Origin: Cupriavidus respiraculi | Lineage (GTDB): Bacteria; Pseudomonadota; Gammaproteobacteria; Burkholderiales; Burkholderiaceae | Assembly: GCF_914271545.1 (NCBI RefSeq) | Contig: NZ_CAJZAH010000002.1 | Span: 744,001-808,000 of the forward strand | Direction of reading: 5' to 3' | Length of the DNA: 64,000 nucleotides | In this document: positions 55,211 through 63,017 of the stretch, piece after piece | Layout: the number at the start of each line of letters is the position of its first letter | Numbering within the stretch: the first letter of the stretch is position 1 | Notes under the pieces: generated by a model | The model's input: the letters and a program-made list of their open reading frames with translations, nothing else | Database searches by the model: none | Told to the model about the DNA's origin: nothing | Position numbers and translations under genes: made by a program

Positions 55211-55819
55211 TCAGAACGACGAGCCGGGTTCGCGCAGGAAGACTTCCTCTTCGGGCGTGCTGACGCGGCCCAGCACCCGGTTGCGGTGCGGAAAGCGTCC
55301 GAAGCGGTCGATCACGACTTGATGCTTCACGGCCCATTCCACCACGTCGACACGGCCAGCCGTGTCGTCCCGCAGGGCCGTCATCAGCCTGACCGCGCTG
55401 CGCTGCGCCTCGGCCGATTCCGCATGCTCGAACGGCATGTAGCAGAACATGCGGTGCCATGGCGTGGGCTGGCGCAGATCGTCGCCCGACTCCACCATCC
55501 GCGTCGCCAGCGCCAGCGCCTGCGCGTCGGTGGCGAAGCTGCGCGGATCGCCGCGGAACATGTTGCGGGGAAACTGGTCGAGCAGCACGATGCGCGCGCA
55601 CCGGGCTTGCGGCGATGCGGCCGTCTCGTCCCAGCCGTCGGTGCCCGCGTGCGCCGCTTCCCACGCCCCGAGAAAGCGTTCGCGCACGACCGCATCGAAC
55701 GCCTCGGACTTGGTGAACCACACGGACCGCACCGCGTCCCATTCCGCCGAGCCCGGTTCGCCGAACCAGAAGCCCAGCACCTGCGCGGCCGTCCCGGCGA
55801 AGTCGTCAGCGCGCGACAT
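55211..55819 (-). CDS. DUF924 family protein
   Basis: 202 residues. Family marks: VLGFWFGEPGSAEWDAVRSVWFTKSEAFDAVVRERF, IVLLDQFPRNMFRGDPRSFATDAQAL, MFCYMPFEHAESAEAQ and RFGRFPHRNRVLGRVSTPEEEVFL. Predicted all-helical, tetratricopeptide-like fold, soluble. No function is established. Overlaps the preceding hemoglobin gene by 14 bases on the same strand. Confidence 0.9.
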   Translation of the reverse strand: MSRADDFAGTAAQVLGFWFGEPGSAEWDAVRSVWFTKSEAFDAVVRERFLGAWEAAHAGTDGWDETAASPQARCARIVLLDQFPRNMFRGDPRSFATDAQALALATRMVESGDDLRQPTPWHRMFCYMPFEHAESAEAQRSAVRLMTALRDDTAGRVDVVEWAVKHQVVIDRFGRFPHRNRVLGRVSTPEEEVFLREPGSSF

Positions 55820-56255
55820 TGCGCATCCAGTCCGCGGTTTCGAACAGCGCCTTCATCAGCCGCATCTGCAGATCCTCGGACAGGCCGACATCCTGCATCG
55901 CCAGCGCCATGCAGCGCATCCACTGGTCGCGCTCGCTGATGCCGATCTCGAACGGCAGGTGCCGCGCGCGCAGCCGGGGGTGGCCAAAGCGCTCGATGAA
56001 GTGGTTGGGGCCGCCCAGCCAGCCGCACAGGAACCAGAACAGCTTGTCGCGCGAGCCATCGAGCGAGGCCGGATGCAGCGCGCGCAGCCCGGCGAATTCG
56101 GCTTCCAGGTCCATCAGGTCGTAGAAGCGGTCGACCAGCTCGCGCACGCGCGCCTCGCCGCCGATCAGATCGAAGGCGGTGACGGCCGGGGCATCCTGCT
56201 GTTGGGGTTGTTGTTGCGCTTGCTGTTGCGCTTGTTGTTGCGATTCGTTGGACAT
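55806..56255 (-). CDS. Group II truncated hemoglobin
   Basis: 149 residues. The 2/2 globin core starts at about residue 26 (FDLIGGEARVRELVDRFYDLMD) and includes GWLGGPNHFIERFGHPRLRARHLPF, where His99 is the probable proximal heme ligand, and Trp143 (ETADWM), a group II hallmark. The first 20 residues are a Gln-rich tract encoded by repeated CAG/CAA codons, absent from most relatives. Probable role in oxygen or nitric-oxide chemistry. Overlaps the DUF924 gene. Confidence 0.92.
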   Translation of the reverse strand: MSNESQQQAQQQAQQQPQQQDAPAVTAFDLIGGEARVRELVDRFYDLMDLEAEFAGLRALHPASLDGSRDKLFWFLCGWLGGPNHFIERFGHPRLRARHLPFEIGISERDQWMRCMALAMQDVGLSEDLQMRLMKALFETADWMRNVAR

Positions 56256-56299
56256 GCAGATTCAGTCAGATTGGCGCGCGGCGGCGGGGCCGGATGCCG

Positions 56300-58894
56300 T
56301 CAGGCTTCGCGCAGGGTCGCCAGCGCGGGCTGGCGCAGCACCTCGCGCAGGCCCAGCCAGCCGCCCGCGAAAGCGCAAAGCATGCCAGAAACCACGCCCA
56401 CCGGCAGGATCCACGGGTTGAACACGTAGGGAAAATCGAAGGCAAATTCCGCCAGACCCCAGCCAACCGCCAGCGCGCCGATGCTGGCCAGCAGTCCGGC
56501 CAGGCCGCCCACCACCAGGAATTCCGCGTACTGCGTCTGCCTGACCATCGCGGCCGACGCCCCCAGCGCCTTGAGCAGGCCCGCGTCGCGCTTGCGCTCG
56601 TCGCGCGCGCCGGACAGCGCCGCGTACAGCACGGTCACGCCGGCCGCCAGCGTGAAGACGAACAGGAACTGCACCGCGGCGATGACCTGGTCCAGCACGC
56701 CCTGCACCTGGCGCAGGATCAGATCGGTATTGACCACCGTGATATTGGGAAAGCGCGCGATCAACTCGTTGCCCAGCGCCGCGCGCTCCGGCGGCAGGTG
56801 GAACGCGGTGATATAGGTCTCGGGCATGCCCTGCATCGACGCCGGCGGCAGGATCACGAAGAAGTTGACCCGCATCGAACTCCAGTCGAGCTTGCGCAGC
56901 GAGGTGACCGGCGCCTCGACCGACTGCCCCGCCACATCGAAGCGCAGCGTGTCGCCCAGCTTCACGCCCAGCGTCTTGGCGATGCCCTCCTCCATCGACG
57001 CCTCGGGCCGGGTACCGTCCAGCCATTGGCCGGCCACCACGCGGTTGCCCTCCGGCAGCACGTCCGTATAGGACAGATTGAATTCGCGCTCGACCAGCCT
57101 GCGCGCGCGGTCGTCCTCGTAGCGATCGCCGGCCACCGGCTGGCCGTCGATATGCGTCAGGCGTCCGCGCACCATCGGGTAGAGCAGACCCTGGATGCCG
57201 GCCCCCTTCAGCATCTCCTGCAGCGGCGCGCGCTGGTCCGGCTGGATATTGATGATGAAGCGGTTTGGCGCGTCGGCCGGGGTGGCGTTGCGCCAGGAAT
57301 CGATCAGGTCGTTGCGCGTCATGCCCAGCAGCAGCAGCGCCATCAGGCCCACGGCCAGCGCCACGGTCTGCAGCACGGTGATGCCGCGCCGGCGCTCCAG
57401 CACCGCCAGCGCGAAGCGCCAGCCCACCGCGCTGCCGCCGGCGGCACGCCCGCGCATCGCGCGCGAGAGCAGCGTCAGCAGGCCCAGCGCCAGCAGCGCG
57501 AACACGACGCCCGCGCCGGCGAAACCGCCGGCGGTCAGCAGGCCGAGCTTGAGGTCGCGGGCCGCCACCAGCAGCAGCGCGACGAAGGCGCCCAGCCCGA
57601 GCGCGTAGGCGATCCACACGGATACCGGCGGCATGCCCACGTCGCGGCGCAGCACCCGCAACGGCGCCACGCGTGTCAGGGCCAGCAGTGGCGGCAGCGC
57701 GAACCCGACCAGCAGCACCAGCCCGGCCAGCAGGCCCACCACCAGCGGCAGCGGCGAGGGCTGCGGCAGCGACACCTTGAGCAGATCGCCGAGCGACGCC
57801 AGCAGTCCATAGTGGCCGAGATAGCCGATCAGCACGCCCAGCGCGGCACCCAGCGCGCCGACCAGCAGGAATTCCAGCCCGAAGGCGAGCAGGATGTCGC
57901 GCCGGGACAGTCCCATGCACTTGTAGACGGCGCACGCGTCGGTATGGCGCTGCATATAGCGGCGCGCCGACATGGCGATGGCCACGGCGGCGATCATCGA
58001 CGACAGCACCGCCACCAGCGACAGGAAGCGCTCGGCGCGGTCCAGCGTGGCGCGCATCTGCGGCTGGCCGGAGTCCAGCGACTCGATGCGCGTGTTGCGC
58101 AGCTTGCGCGCGTCGATCTCTTCCTTCGCCCACTTCTGGAAGGCCGCCGCGCTGGCATCCGGCCCCGCCACGAGCAGGCGGTAGGTGACCCGGCTGCCCC
58201 AGCCGATCAGTCCCGTGGCCTCCAGGTCCGACAGCGGCATCATCACGCGCGGGGCGAAGTTCATGAAGCCGGTGCCGCGGTCGAGCTCCTGCGTGATCAC
58301 GCGATCGATGCGGAACGTGCGGCTGCCCAGTTGCACGCTGTCGCCGACCGCGACGCCCAGCGCGCCGAGCAGGGCCTCGTCGACCCACACCGTGCCGGCG
58401 GCCGGGATGCCCTTGGCCGGCTCGCCCGCGGCCCCGGGCGCCGCGGCCGTCCTGAGCTCGCCCCGCAGCGGATACCCCTGCCCCACCGCCTTGAGCGCCG
58501 CAAGCTGCGACGGCGCCTCGTCGGCGGACGCCCCGGGCTTGCGGGCGGTCGCCATGCTGGGAAAGGCCACGGTCTGCGTGGTGACAAGACCCATCTGCGC
58601 GGCGCGGGCGGCGAAGGCAGCGTCGAACGGCTGGTCGGCGACCAGCAGCACGTCCGAGGCGATCATCTGGCGCGCGTCGCGCTCCAGGCCCAGGCGCATG
58701 CGGTCGGCGAGAAAGCCCACGCTGGTCAGCGCCGCCACCGCCAGCACCAGCGCGAACAGCAGCAGGGTCAGCTCGCCCGCGCGCCAGTCCCGCTGCGCCA
58801 TCCGCCATGCCTGGCGCCACGCGGAGAAGCCGGCGTGCCGCGCAGGCGGCGCGAGCGTGGGCGCAAGGGTCGGCACAGCGGATTCGGTCGGCAT
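56300..58894 (-). CDS. FtsX-like ABC transporter permease (YbbP type)
   Basis: 864 residues from the ATG at 58892-58894 (MPTESAVPTLAPTL); a GTG 20 codons upstream is less likely. Two FtsX/MacB-type permease domains: an N-terminal helix, a large periplasmic domain, a central group of helices, a second periplasmic domain and a C-terminal group with LLKALGASAAMVRQTQYAEFLVVGGLAGLLAS. About ten transmembrane helices in all. Such permeases normally pair with a YbbA-type ATPase, but none is adjacent. Likely exports or extracts a hydrophobic substrate; identity unknown. Confidence 0.88.
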   Translation of the reverse strand: MPTESAVPTLAPTLAPPARHAGFSAWRQAWRMAQRDWRAGELTLLLFALVLAVAALTSVGFLADRMRLGLERDARQMIASDVLLVADQPFDAAFAARAAQMGLVTTQTVAFPSMATARKPGASADEAPSQLAALKAVGQGYPLRGELRTAAAPGAAGEPAKGIPAAGTVWVDEALLGALGVAVGDSVQLGSRTFRIDRVITQELDRGTGFMNFAPRVMMPLSDLEATGLIGWGSRVTYRLLVAGPDASAAAFQKWAKEEIDARKLRNTRIESLDSGQPQMRATLDRAERFLSLVAVLSSMIAAVAIAMSARRYMQRHTDACAVYKCMGLSRRDILLAFGLEFLLVGALGAALGVLIGYLGHYGLLASLGDLLKVSLPQPSPLPLVVGLLAGLVLLVGFALPPLLALTRVAPLRVLRRDVGMPPVSVWIAYALGLGAFVALLLVAARDLKLGLLTAGGFAGAGVVFALLALGLLTLLSRAMRGRAAGGSAVGWRFALAVLERRRGITVLQTVALAVGLMALLLLGMTRNDLIDSWRNATPADAPNRFIINIQPDQRAPLQEMLKGAGIQGLLYPMVRGRLTHIDGQPVAGDRYEDDRARRLVEREFNLSYTDVLPEGNRVVAGQWLDGTRPEASMEEGIAKTLGVKLGDTLRFDVAGQSVEAPVTSLRKLDWSSMRVNFFVILPPASMQGMPETYITAFHLPPERAALGNELIARFPNITVVNTDLILRQVQGVLDQVIAAVQFLFVFTLAAGVTVLYAALSGARDERKRDAGLLKALGASAAMVRQTQYAEFLVVGGLAGLLASIGALAVGWGLAEFAFDFPYVFNPWILPVGVVSGMLCAFAGGWLGLREVLRQPALATLREA

Positions 58895-58928
58895 CGGTTC
58901 GATTCTGGAAAGGATTGGATTGACGTTG

Positions 58929-59567
58929 TCAGTACTGGCGAGGCGGTCTGCCACGCCGGCCCGGCGGCTCCGTCACCACCGCGCCGCTCGGCCGCCCGGT
59001 CAATGCCCCGTGCAGCCGGCGCACCGCGCGCCACAGCTTGGGCAGCAGCCAGACGGCCAGCAGCAGGCAGATCGCCAGCACGACGAGGAACAGCACCGGC
59101 AGGAAGAAGGCCAGCAGCAGGCTGCCGGTGGCCGTCACGTCCTCGGTGAATGAGGCCGCCCAGTTCGAAAAGGGTTCCGGCGACACGTTGATCAGCGCGC
59201 GGGCTCCGGACTTGGCGGCGTGGGCGGTGCCGGCCAGCGTGCCGCCGACCAGGCCCGCGGCGACCATCCACTGCGGGTCCAGTTCGCCGAAGGCGGCGGC
59301 CGCCAGGATGGCCCCGGCCGGGATGCGCACGAAGGTATGGATGCCGTCCCAGACCGAATCGAAGCCCGGCACCTTGTCCGCGACGAATTCCGCCACGGCC
59401 ATCGCCGCCGCGATGCCGATGACCCACACCGATTGCAGCGGCTCCAGCCCCGCGGGCAGATCCAGCCAGCCCGCGCGGGCGAGCACGCCGGCGGCGAACA
59501 CGGCCAGGTAAAGACGGAAGCCGCTGGCCCAGGACATGCCTGCGGCCAGCGCGGCGGTTTCCAGCAT
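58929..59567 (-). CDS. DUF4126 family membrane protein
   Basis: 212 residues. Opens MLETAALAAGMSWASGFRLYLAVFAAGVL; the AEFVADKVPGFDSVWDGIHTFVRIPAGAILAAAAFGE block is the DUF4126 signature, followed by a GGTLAGTAHAAKSGARALINVSPEPFSNW segment and a long C-terminal helix (SLLLAFFLPVLFLVVLAICLLLAVW). The basic tail ends RRGRPPRQY. Inner-membrane protein of unknown role. It precedes the FtsX permease by about 34 bases and may be co-transcribed. Confidence 0.85.
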   Translation of the reverse strand: MLETAALAAGMSWASGFRLYLAVFAAGVLARAGWLDLPAGLEPLQSVWVIGIAAAMAVAEFVADKVPGFDSVWDGIHTFVRIPAGAILAAAAFGELDPQWMVAAGLVGGTLAGTAHAAKSGARALINVSPEPFSNWAASFTEDVTATGSLLLAFFLPVLFLVVLAICLLLAVWLLPKLWRAVRRLHGALTGRPSGAVVTEPPGRRGRPPRQY

Positions 59568-59710
59568 TGCGGTGTCGGCGGATGCCGTCGGGAGTCGGGG
59601 CCGGGCCGCGGACGCGGCGGCCTATGGGCGCAGTGTAATACGGAGCGCAATGGGCGACCGCCCCTCACGGTTTCCCACCTCCTCCGCCTGCGGTGGAAAG
59701 GAGCGAAGCG

Positions 59711-60808
59711 TCAGGCGCCTTCCTTGCCGTCCGCCCCATACCAGGGCAGCGCCTCCTCCGGCGCCATCAGGCCGCGGGCCTCCACCATCGCGTAGCCGGG
59801 CAAGGCATGGATGCGTGCGGCGAAGGCCGGGTCGGCCAGCAGCGCCAGCATGGCATGGACCCATGGCGCCAGCTGATCGGTCTTGCGCAGCGCCAGGTAA
59901 TAGATCTCGCGCGTGAGCGGCACGAAGCCCAGGCCGTGCGCCTCGGCGTTCATCCGCAGGCCGAAGCCGACCTGCGCACGCCCGGCATGCACGGCTTCGG
60001 CGACCTTCTCGTTGCTGAACTCGGGATCCTCGTAACCGACGATCTGGTCCGGATACAGGCCCTGCGTGGCCAGCAGCTGGTCGAACAGCAGGCGCGTGCC
60101 CGAACTGCGCTGGCGGTTGACGAAGCGGGCACGGGTGCGCGCCACGTCCCGCAGCTCGCGGATCTCGCGCGCCATGTCGGGCGCGACCAGCAGTCCCTGC
60201 TCGCGCGAGGCAACCCGGATCAGGCGCACGCCGGCCGGGCGCAGCCATTTGCGCAGCGTCAGGTGGGCGACCGAACCGGCCGTCTGGATCGGCGACAGGT
60301 AGAAGCCGGCGAGCTCCGACTGGCGCTCATGCAGGCAGATCAGCCCTTCGACGCTGCCGCAGAACACCGTATCCAGGTGCAGACCGGACGGGCTTTGACG
60401 CAGAGCCTCGGCCAGCACCTCCATGGCGGGATCGTGGCTGCCCGAGAAATGCAGCCGGGTTTGCGGCCGCGCGGCATCGTCCAGCTCCGCCATGAATTCG
60501 GCCATGGCCTTCTGCATGGTCGGCGCGACCGCCTCGCGCAACCGCGCCTCGGCGCGCAGCAGGCGCTCGCCATAGCGCGTCAGCGAAGCGCCCCGCCCGC
60601 GCTCCATTTCCAGCACCGGCCGGCCGAGCATGGCTTCCCAGGCCCGCATGACGCCCCACGCATGGCGGTACGACAGGCCGATATCGGCCGCGGCCCGGTG
60701 CAGCGAGCCGCATTCCCGCACGGCCTTGAGCAGCTGGAACACCTTGCCGTTGGCGCGCGGATTGTCCTCCGCGGAGATCACCGGAAACAGGTCAAAGCCG
60801 AACGACAT
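59711..60808 (-). CDS. ModE-like regulator with periplasmic-binding-type sensor domain
   Basis: 365 residues. N-terminal winged helix of the ModE/LysR type (about 18-95: ANGKVFQLLKAVRECGSLHRAAADIGLSYRHAWGVMRAWEAMLG). Residues of about 120-340 form a substrate-binding-like domain (PF12727 style) with RFVNRQRSSGTRLLFDQLL and a motif YEDPEFSNEKVAEAVHAGRAQVGFG. Divergent from a tungstate/molybdate-type binding protein gene, so control of oxyanion uptake or of molybdoenzymes is likely. A perfect 7-6-7 inverted repeat lies in the gap. Confidence 0.85.
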   Translation of the reverse strand: MSFGFDLFPVISAEDNPRANGKVFQLLKAVRECGSLHRAAADIGLSYRHAWGVMRAWEAMLGRPVLEMERGRGASLTRYGERLLRAEARLREAVAPTMQKAMAEFMAELDDAARPQTRLHFSGSHDPAMEVLAEALRQSPSGLHLDTVFCGSVEGLICLHERQSELAGFYLSPIQTAGSVAHLTLRKWLRPAGVRLIRVASREQGLLVAPDMAREIRELRDVARTRARFVNRQRSSGTRLLFDQLLATQGLYPDQIVGYEDPEFSNEKVAEAVHAGRAQVGFGLRMNAEAHGLGFVPLTREIYYLALRKTDQLAPWVHAMLALLADPAFAARIHALPGYAMVEARGLMAPEEALPWYGADGKEGA

Positions 60809-60919
60809 ATGTTCTTCCCTTCTTATTTACTTCGCGCGGGTGGCTCACCGACAATGCCTCCCGGTTCACCATCAGTTACGGCCAGCCGCATTCTCCACGA
60901 CACGGGCACGCGATGGCAA

Positions 60920-60939
60920 TTATGTTTCCGAGAACATAA
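60920..60939. promoter_or_regulatory. Palindromic operator candidate between the ModE-like regulator and the TupA-like gene
   Basis: TTATGTT-TCCGAG-AACATAA, a perfect 7-bp inverted repeat with 6-bp spacer, 17 bases before the ATG at 60957. It is AT-rich in an otherwise GC-rich context. A related half site ACATATGTT occurs at the regulator start (about 60806-60814). Probable binding site of the divergent regulator. Confidence 0.65.
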
Positions 60940-60956
60940 CTTCAAGAGGAAAGTCC

Positions 60957-61793
60957 ATGCTCCCATCCATCCCCATGCGCCGCCTCGCCGGCGTCCTGCG
61001 CGCCGCGGGCCTTGCCTGCCTGCTGGCGGTATCCGCAGCCCATGCCGGCGAGCTGAAGCTGGCCACCACCACGAGCACCGAGAATTCGGGACTGCTCAAG
61101 GTCCTGCTGCCCCAGTTCGAGCGCAAGACCGGCGTCACGGTCAAGGTGATCGCGGTCGGCTCCGGCAAGGCGATGAAGATGGGCGAGATGGGCGACGTGG
61201 ACGTGCTGCTCGTGCATGCCCGCAAGATGGAGGACGTCTTCGTGGCCGCCGGCTACGGCATCGACCGGCGCGACGTCATGTACAACGATTTCGTGGTGGT
61301 CGGCCCGGCCAACGATCCGGCGGGCCTCAAGGGCGGCAAGGACGTGATCGCCGGTTTCAGGAAGATCGCGGGCAGCGGCGCCAAGTTCATCTCGCGCGGC
61401 GACAACTCCGGCACCGACGTGATGGAAAAGGACTACTGGAAACAGGCGGGCATCGAACCCAAGGGCCAGCCGTGGTACGTCAATGCCGGCCTGGGCATGG
61501 GCGAAGTGCTGACCATGGCGGCGCAGATGCCGGGCTACACCTTGTCCGACCGCGCCACCTACGGCGCCTACCGGGCCAAGACGGGCCTGGCCATCGCGCT
61601 GCAGGGCGACCCGAAGATGTTCAACCCGTATGGCGTGATCGCGGTGAACCCGGCCAGGCACCAGGGCATCAACTACACCGACGCCAGGAAGCTGATCCAA
61701 TGGCTGACCTCCGCCGAGGGCCAGGCCGCGATCAGCGCCTTCAAGGTCGACGGCGAACAGTTGTTCTTCCCCAACTACAAGACCGGCTCCTGA
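60957..61793 (+). CDS. Tungstate/molybdate-type ABC transporter substrate-binding protein (TupA-like)
   Basis: 278 residues. Signal peptide about 1-30 (LACLLAVSAAHAGE). The mature protein begins LKLATTTSTENSGLLKVLLPQFERKTG, the TupA hallmark (TTTSTxxSGLL), and GRGDNSGTDVMEKDYWK-like sequence (SRGDNSGTDVMEKDYWK) marks the oxyanion pocket. AAGAGGAAAG precedes the ATG. TupA proteins bind tungstate with high affinity, some molybdate. No TupB/TupC genes follow; the next gene is on the other strand, so the rest of the transporter is elsewhere. Confidence 0.88.
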   Translation: MLPSIPMRRLAGVLRAAGLACLLAVSAAHAGELKLATTTSTENSGLLKVLLPQFERKTGVTVKVIAVGSGKAMKMGEMGDVDVLLVHARKMEDVFVAAGYGIDRRDVMYNDFVVVGPANDPAGLKGGKDVIAGFRKIAGSGAKFISRGDNSGTDVMEKDYWKQAGIEPKGQPWYVNAGLGMGEVLTMAAQMPGYTLSDRATYGAYRAKTGLAIALQGDPKMFNPYGVIAVNPARHQGINYTDARKLIQWLTSAEGQAAISAFKVDGEQLFFPNYKTGS

Positions 61794-61820
61794 TGCGGTC
61801 GCGCCGCGTCGGCCCGGGGT

Positions 61821-62783
61821 TCAGGCCGACGGCTGCGGCTCGGCCAGCATGTCGAGCCGCGGCAGCACCGGCAGGTCGGCCGCCACCTCGGCGATCATCC
61901 GCCGCAGCCACATGACATCGGGCGCCGCATGGCAGCGCTCGTGCCATAGCTGGTAGAAGCGCATGCGTGGAAACTCCACCGGCGCGGGCACCATCCGGAT
62001 CGGCAGGTACTGCGCATAGTGCGCGGCGAACTGCCGGCCCGTGGTGAAGACCATATCGGTCTTCATCAGCACATACGGCACCAGTCCGAAGTACGGCAGC
62101 GTGACCTGGATATTGCGCTTGTAACCCTGCTCGGCCAGCGCCTGGTCGATCATGCTGCGCTGCATGGAGGCATACGGCGCGGGCGCCAGATGCGGCATCT
62201 CCAGATAGTGCTTCAGCGTCAGCCCGTTGCGCGCCAGCGGGTGCTGCGCGCCCAGCATGCACACCACCTCGTCTTCGAACAGCGGGGAGATATGCAGGTG
62301 CTCCGGCGGCGACAGCCAGTTGCCGACGACGATATCGAGCTTGCCCTGCTCCAGCGACTCCAGGAAGTCGTTGCCGCTGGTCATCGGGTGCACGAACAGC
62401 TTGGCCCCGGGGGCCAACCGCCGCACGCGCTCGACGATATTGGGCAGGAAGAACGCATCCAGATAATCCGGCGCGCCCAGATGGAAGACCCGCGTGGTGG
62501 TGGCCGGCTCGAAATGCTGCGGCGGGCGCGCGATGCGGTCCATCGCGTCGAGGCTCTGCTCGGCCAGCGCCAGCAGCTCGCGCCCGCGCTCGGTCGGCAC
62601 CATGCCGTTCTTGCCGCGCACCAGAATGGCGTCGCCCGTGATCTCGCGCAGGCGCTTGAGCGTATTGCTGATCGCGGGCTGCGACTGCCCCAGCCGAACG
62701 GCGGTGCGGGTGACGCTCTGCTCGGTCAGCAGGGTATGCAGTACCCGCAGCAGATAGGTATCGAGATGGTCGCGTCCATGCAT
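61821..62783 (-). CDS. LysR family transcriptional regulator
   Basis: 320 residues. N-terminal HTH (LDTYLLRVLHTLLTEQSVTRTAVRLGQSQPAISNTLKRLREITGDAILVR), then a substrate-binding domain (TRVFHLGAPDYLDAFFLPNIVERVRRLAPGAK). Divergent from xdhA across 234 bases that hold two near-identical CGGCTTGAT-GGGCA motifs (62797-62812 and 62930-62944). Likely regulates xanthine dehydrogenase genes. Start is the ATG at 62781-62783 without a strong ribosome-binding site. Confidence 0.9.
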   Translation of the reverse strand: MHGRDHLDTYLLRVLHTLLTEQSVTRTAVRLGQSQPAISNTLKRLREITGDAILVRGKNGMVPTERGRELLALAEQSLDAMDRIARPPQHFEPATTTRVFHLGAPDYLDAFFLPNIVERVRRLAPGAKLFVHPMTSGNDFLESLEQGKLDIVVGNWLSPPEHLHISPLFEDEVVCMLGAQHPLARNGLTLKHYLEMPHLAPAPYASMQRSMIDQALAEQGYKRNIQVTLPYFGLVPYVLMKTDMVFTTGRQFAAHYAQYLPIRMVPAPVEFPRMRFYQLWHERCHAAPDVMWLRRMIAEVAADLPVLPRLDMLAEPQPSA

Positions 62784-63017
62784 GGGGAAATACGCGCGGC
62801 TTGATATGGGCAAGACCGCATGACGTGAAGGCCGGGAACGGCGCATAGTGTATGCCAGCGCATCGGGCGCCGGCCATATGGGAATTTCCCCGTTGGCCGC
62901 CGCCGCGGCCCGGCCGCCGGACCACGCCGCGGCTTGATGGGGCATATCACCTGGGCCGAATATTGCTTCCTCGGCGGCGGTGCTATGTTTGTCCCCATCA
63001 CCCAAAAGAGAGAGACC

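Noticed and set aside
56160-56255. Gln-codon repeat at the start of the truncated hemoglobin as a tandem repeat locus
   Set aside because: The CAG/CAA run encodes an ordinary poly-Gln leader in frame; units are imperfect and it is described with the gene.
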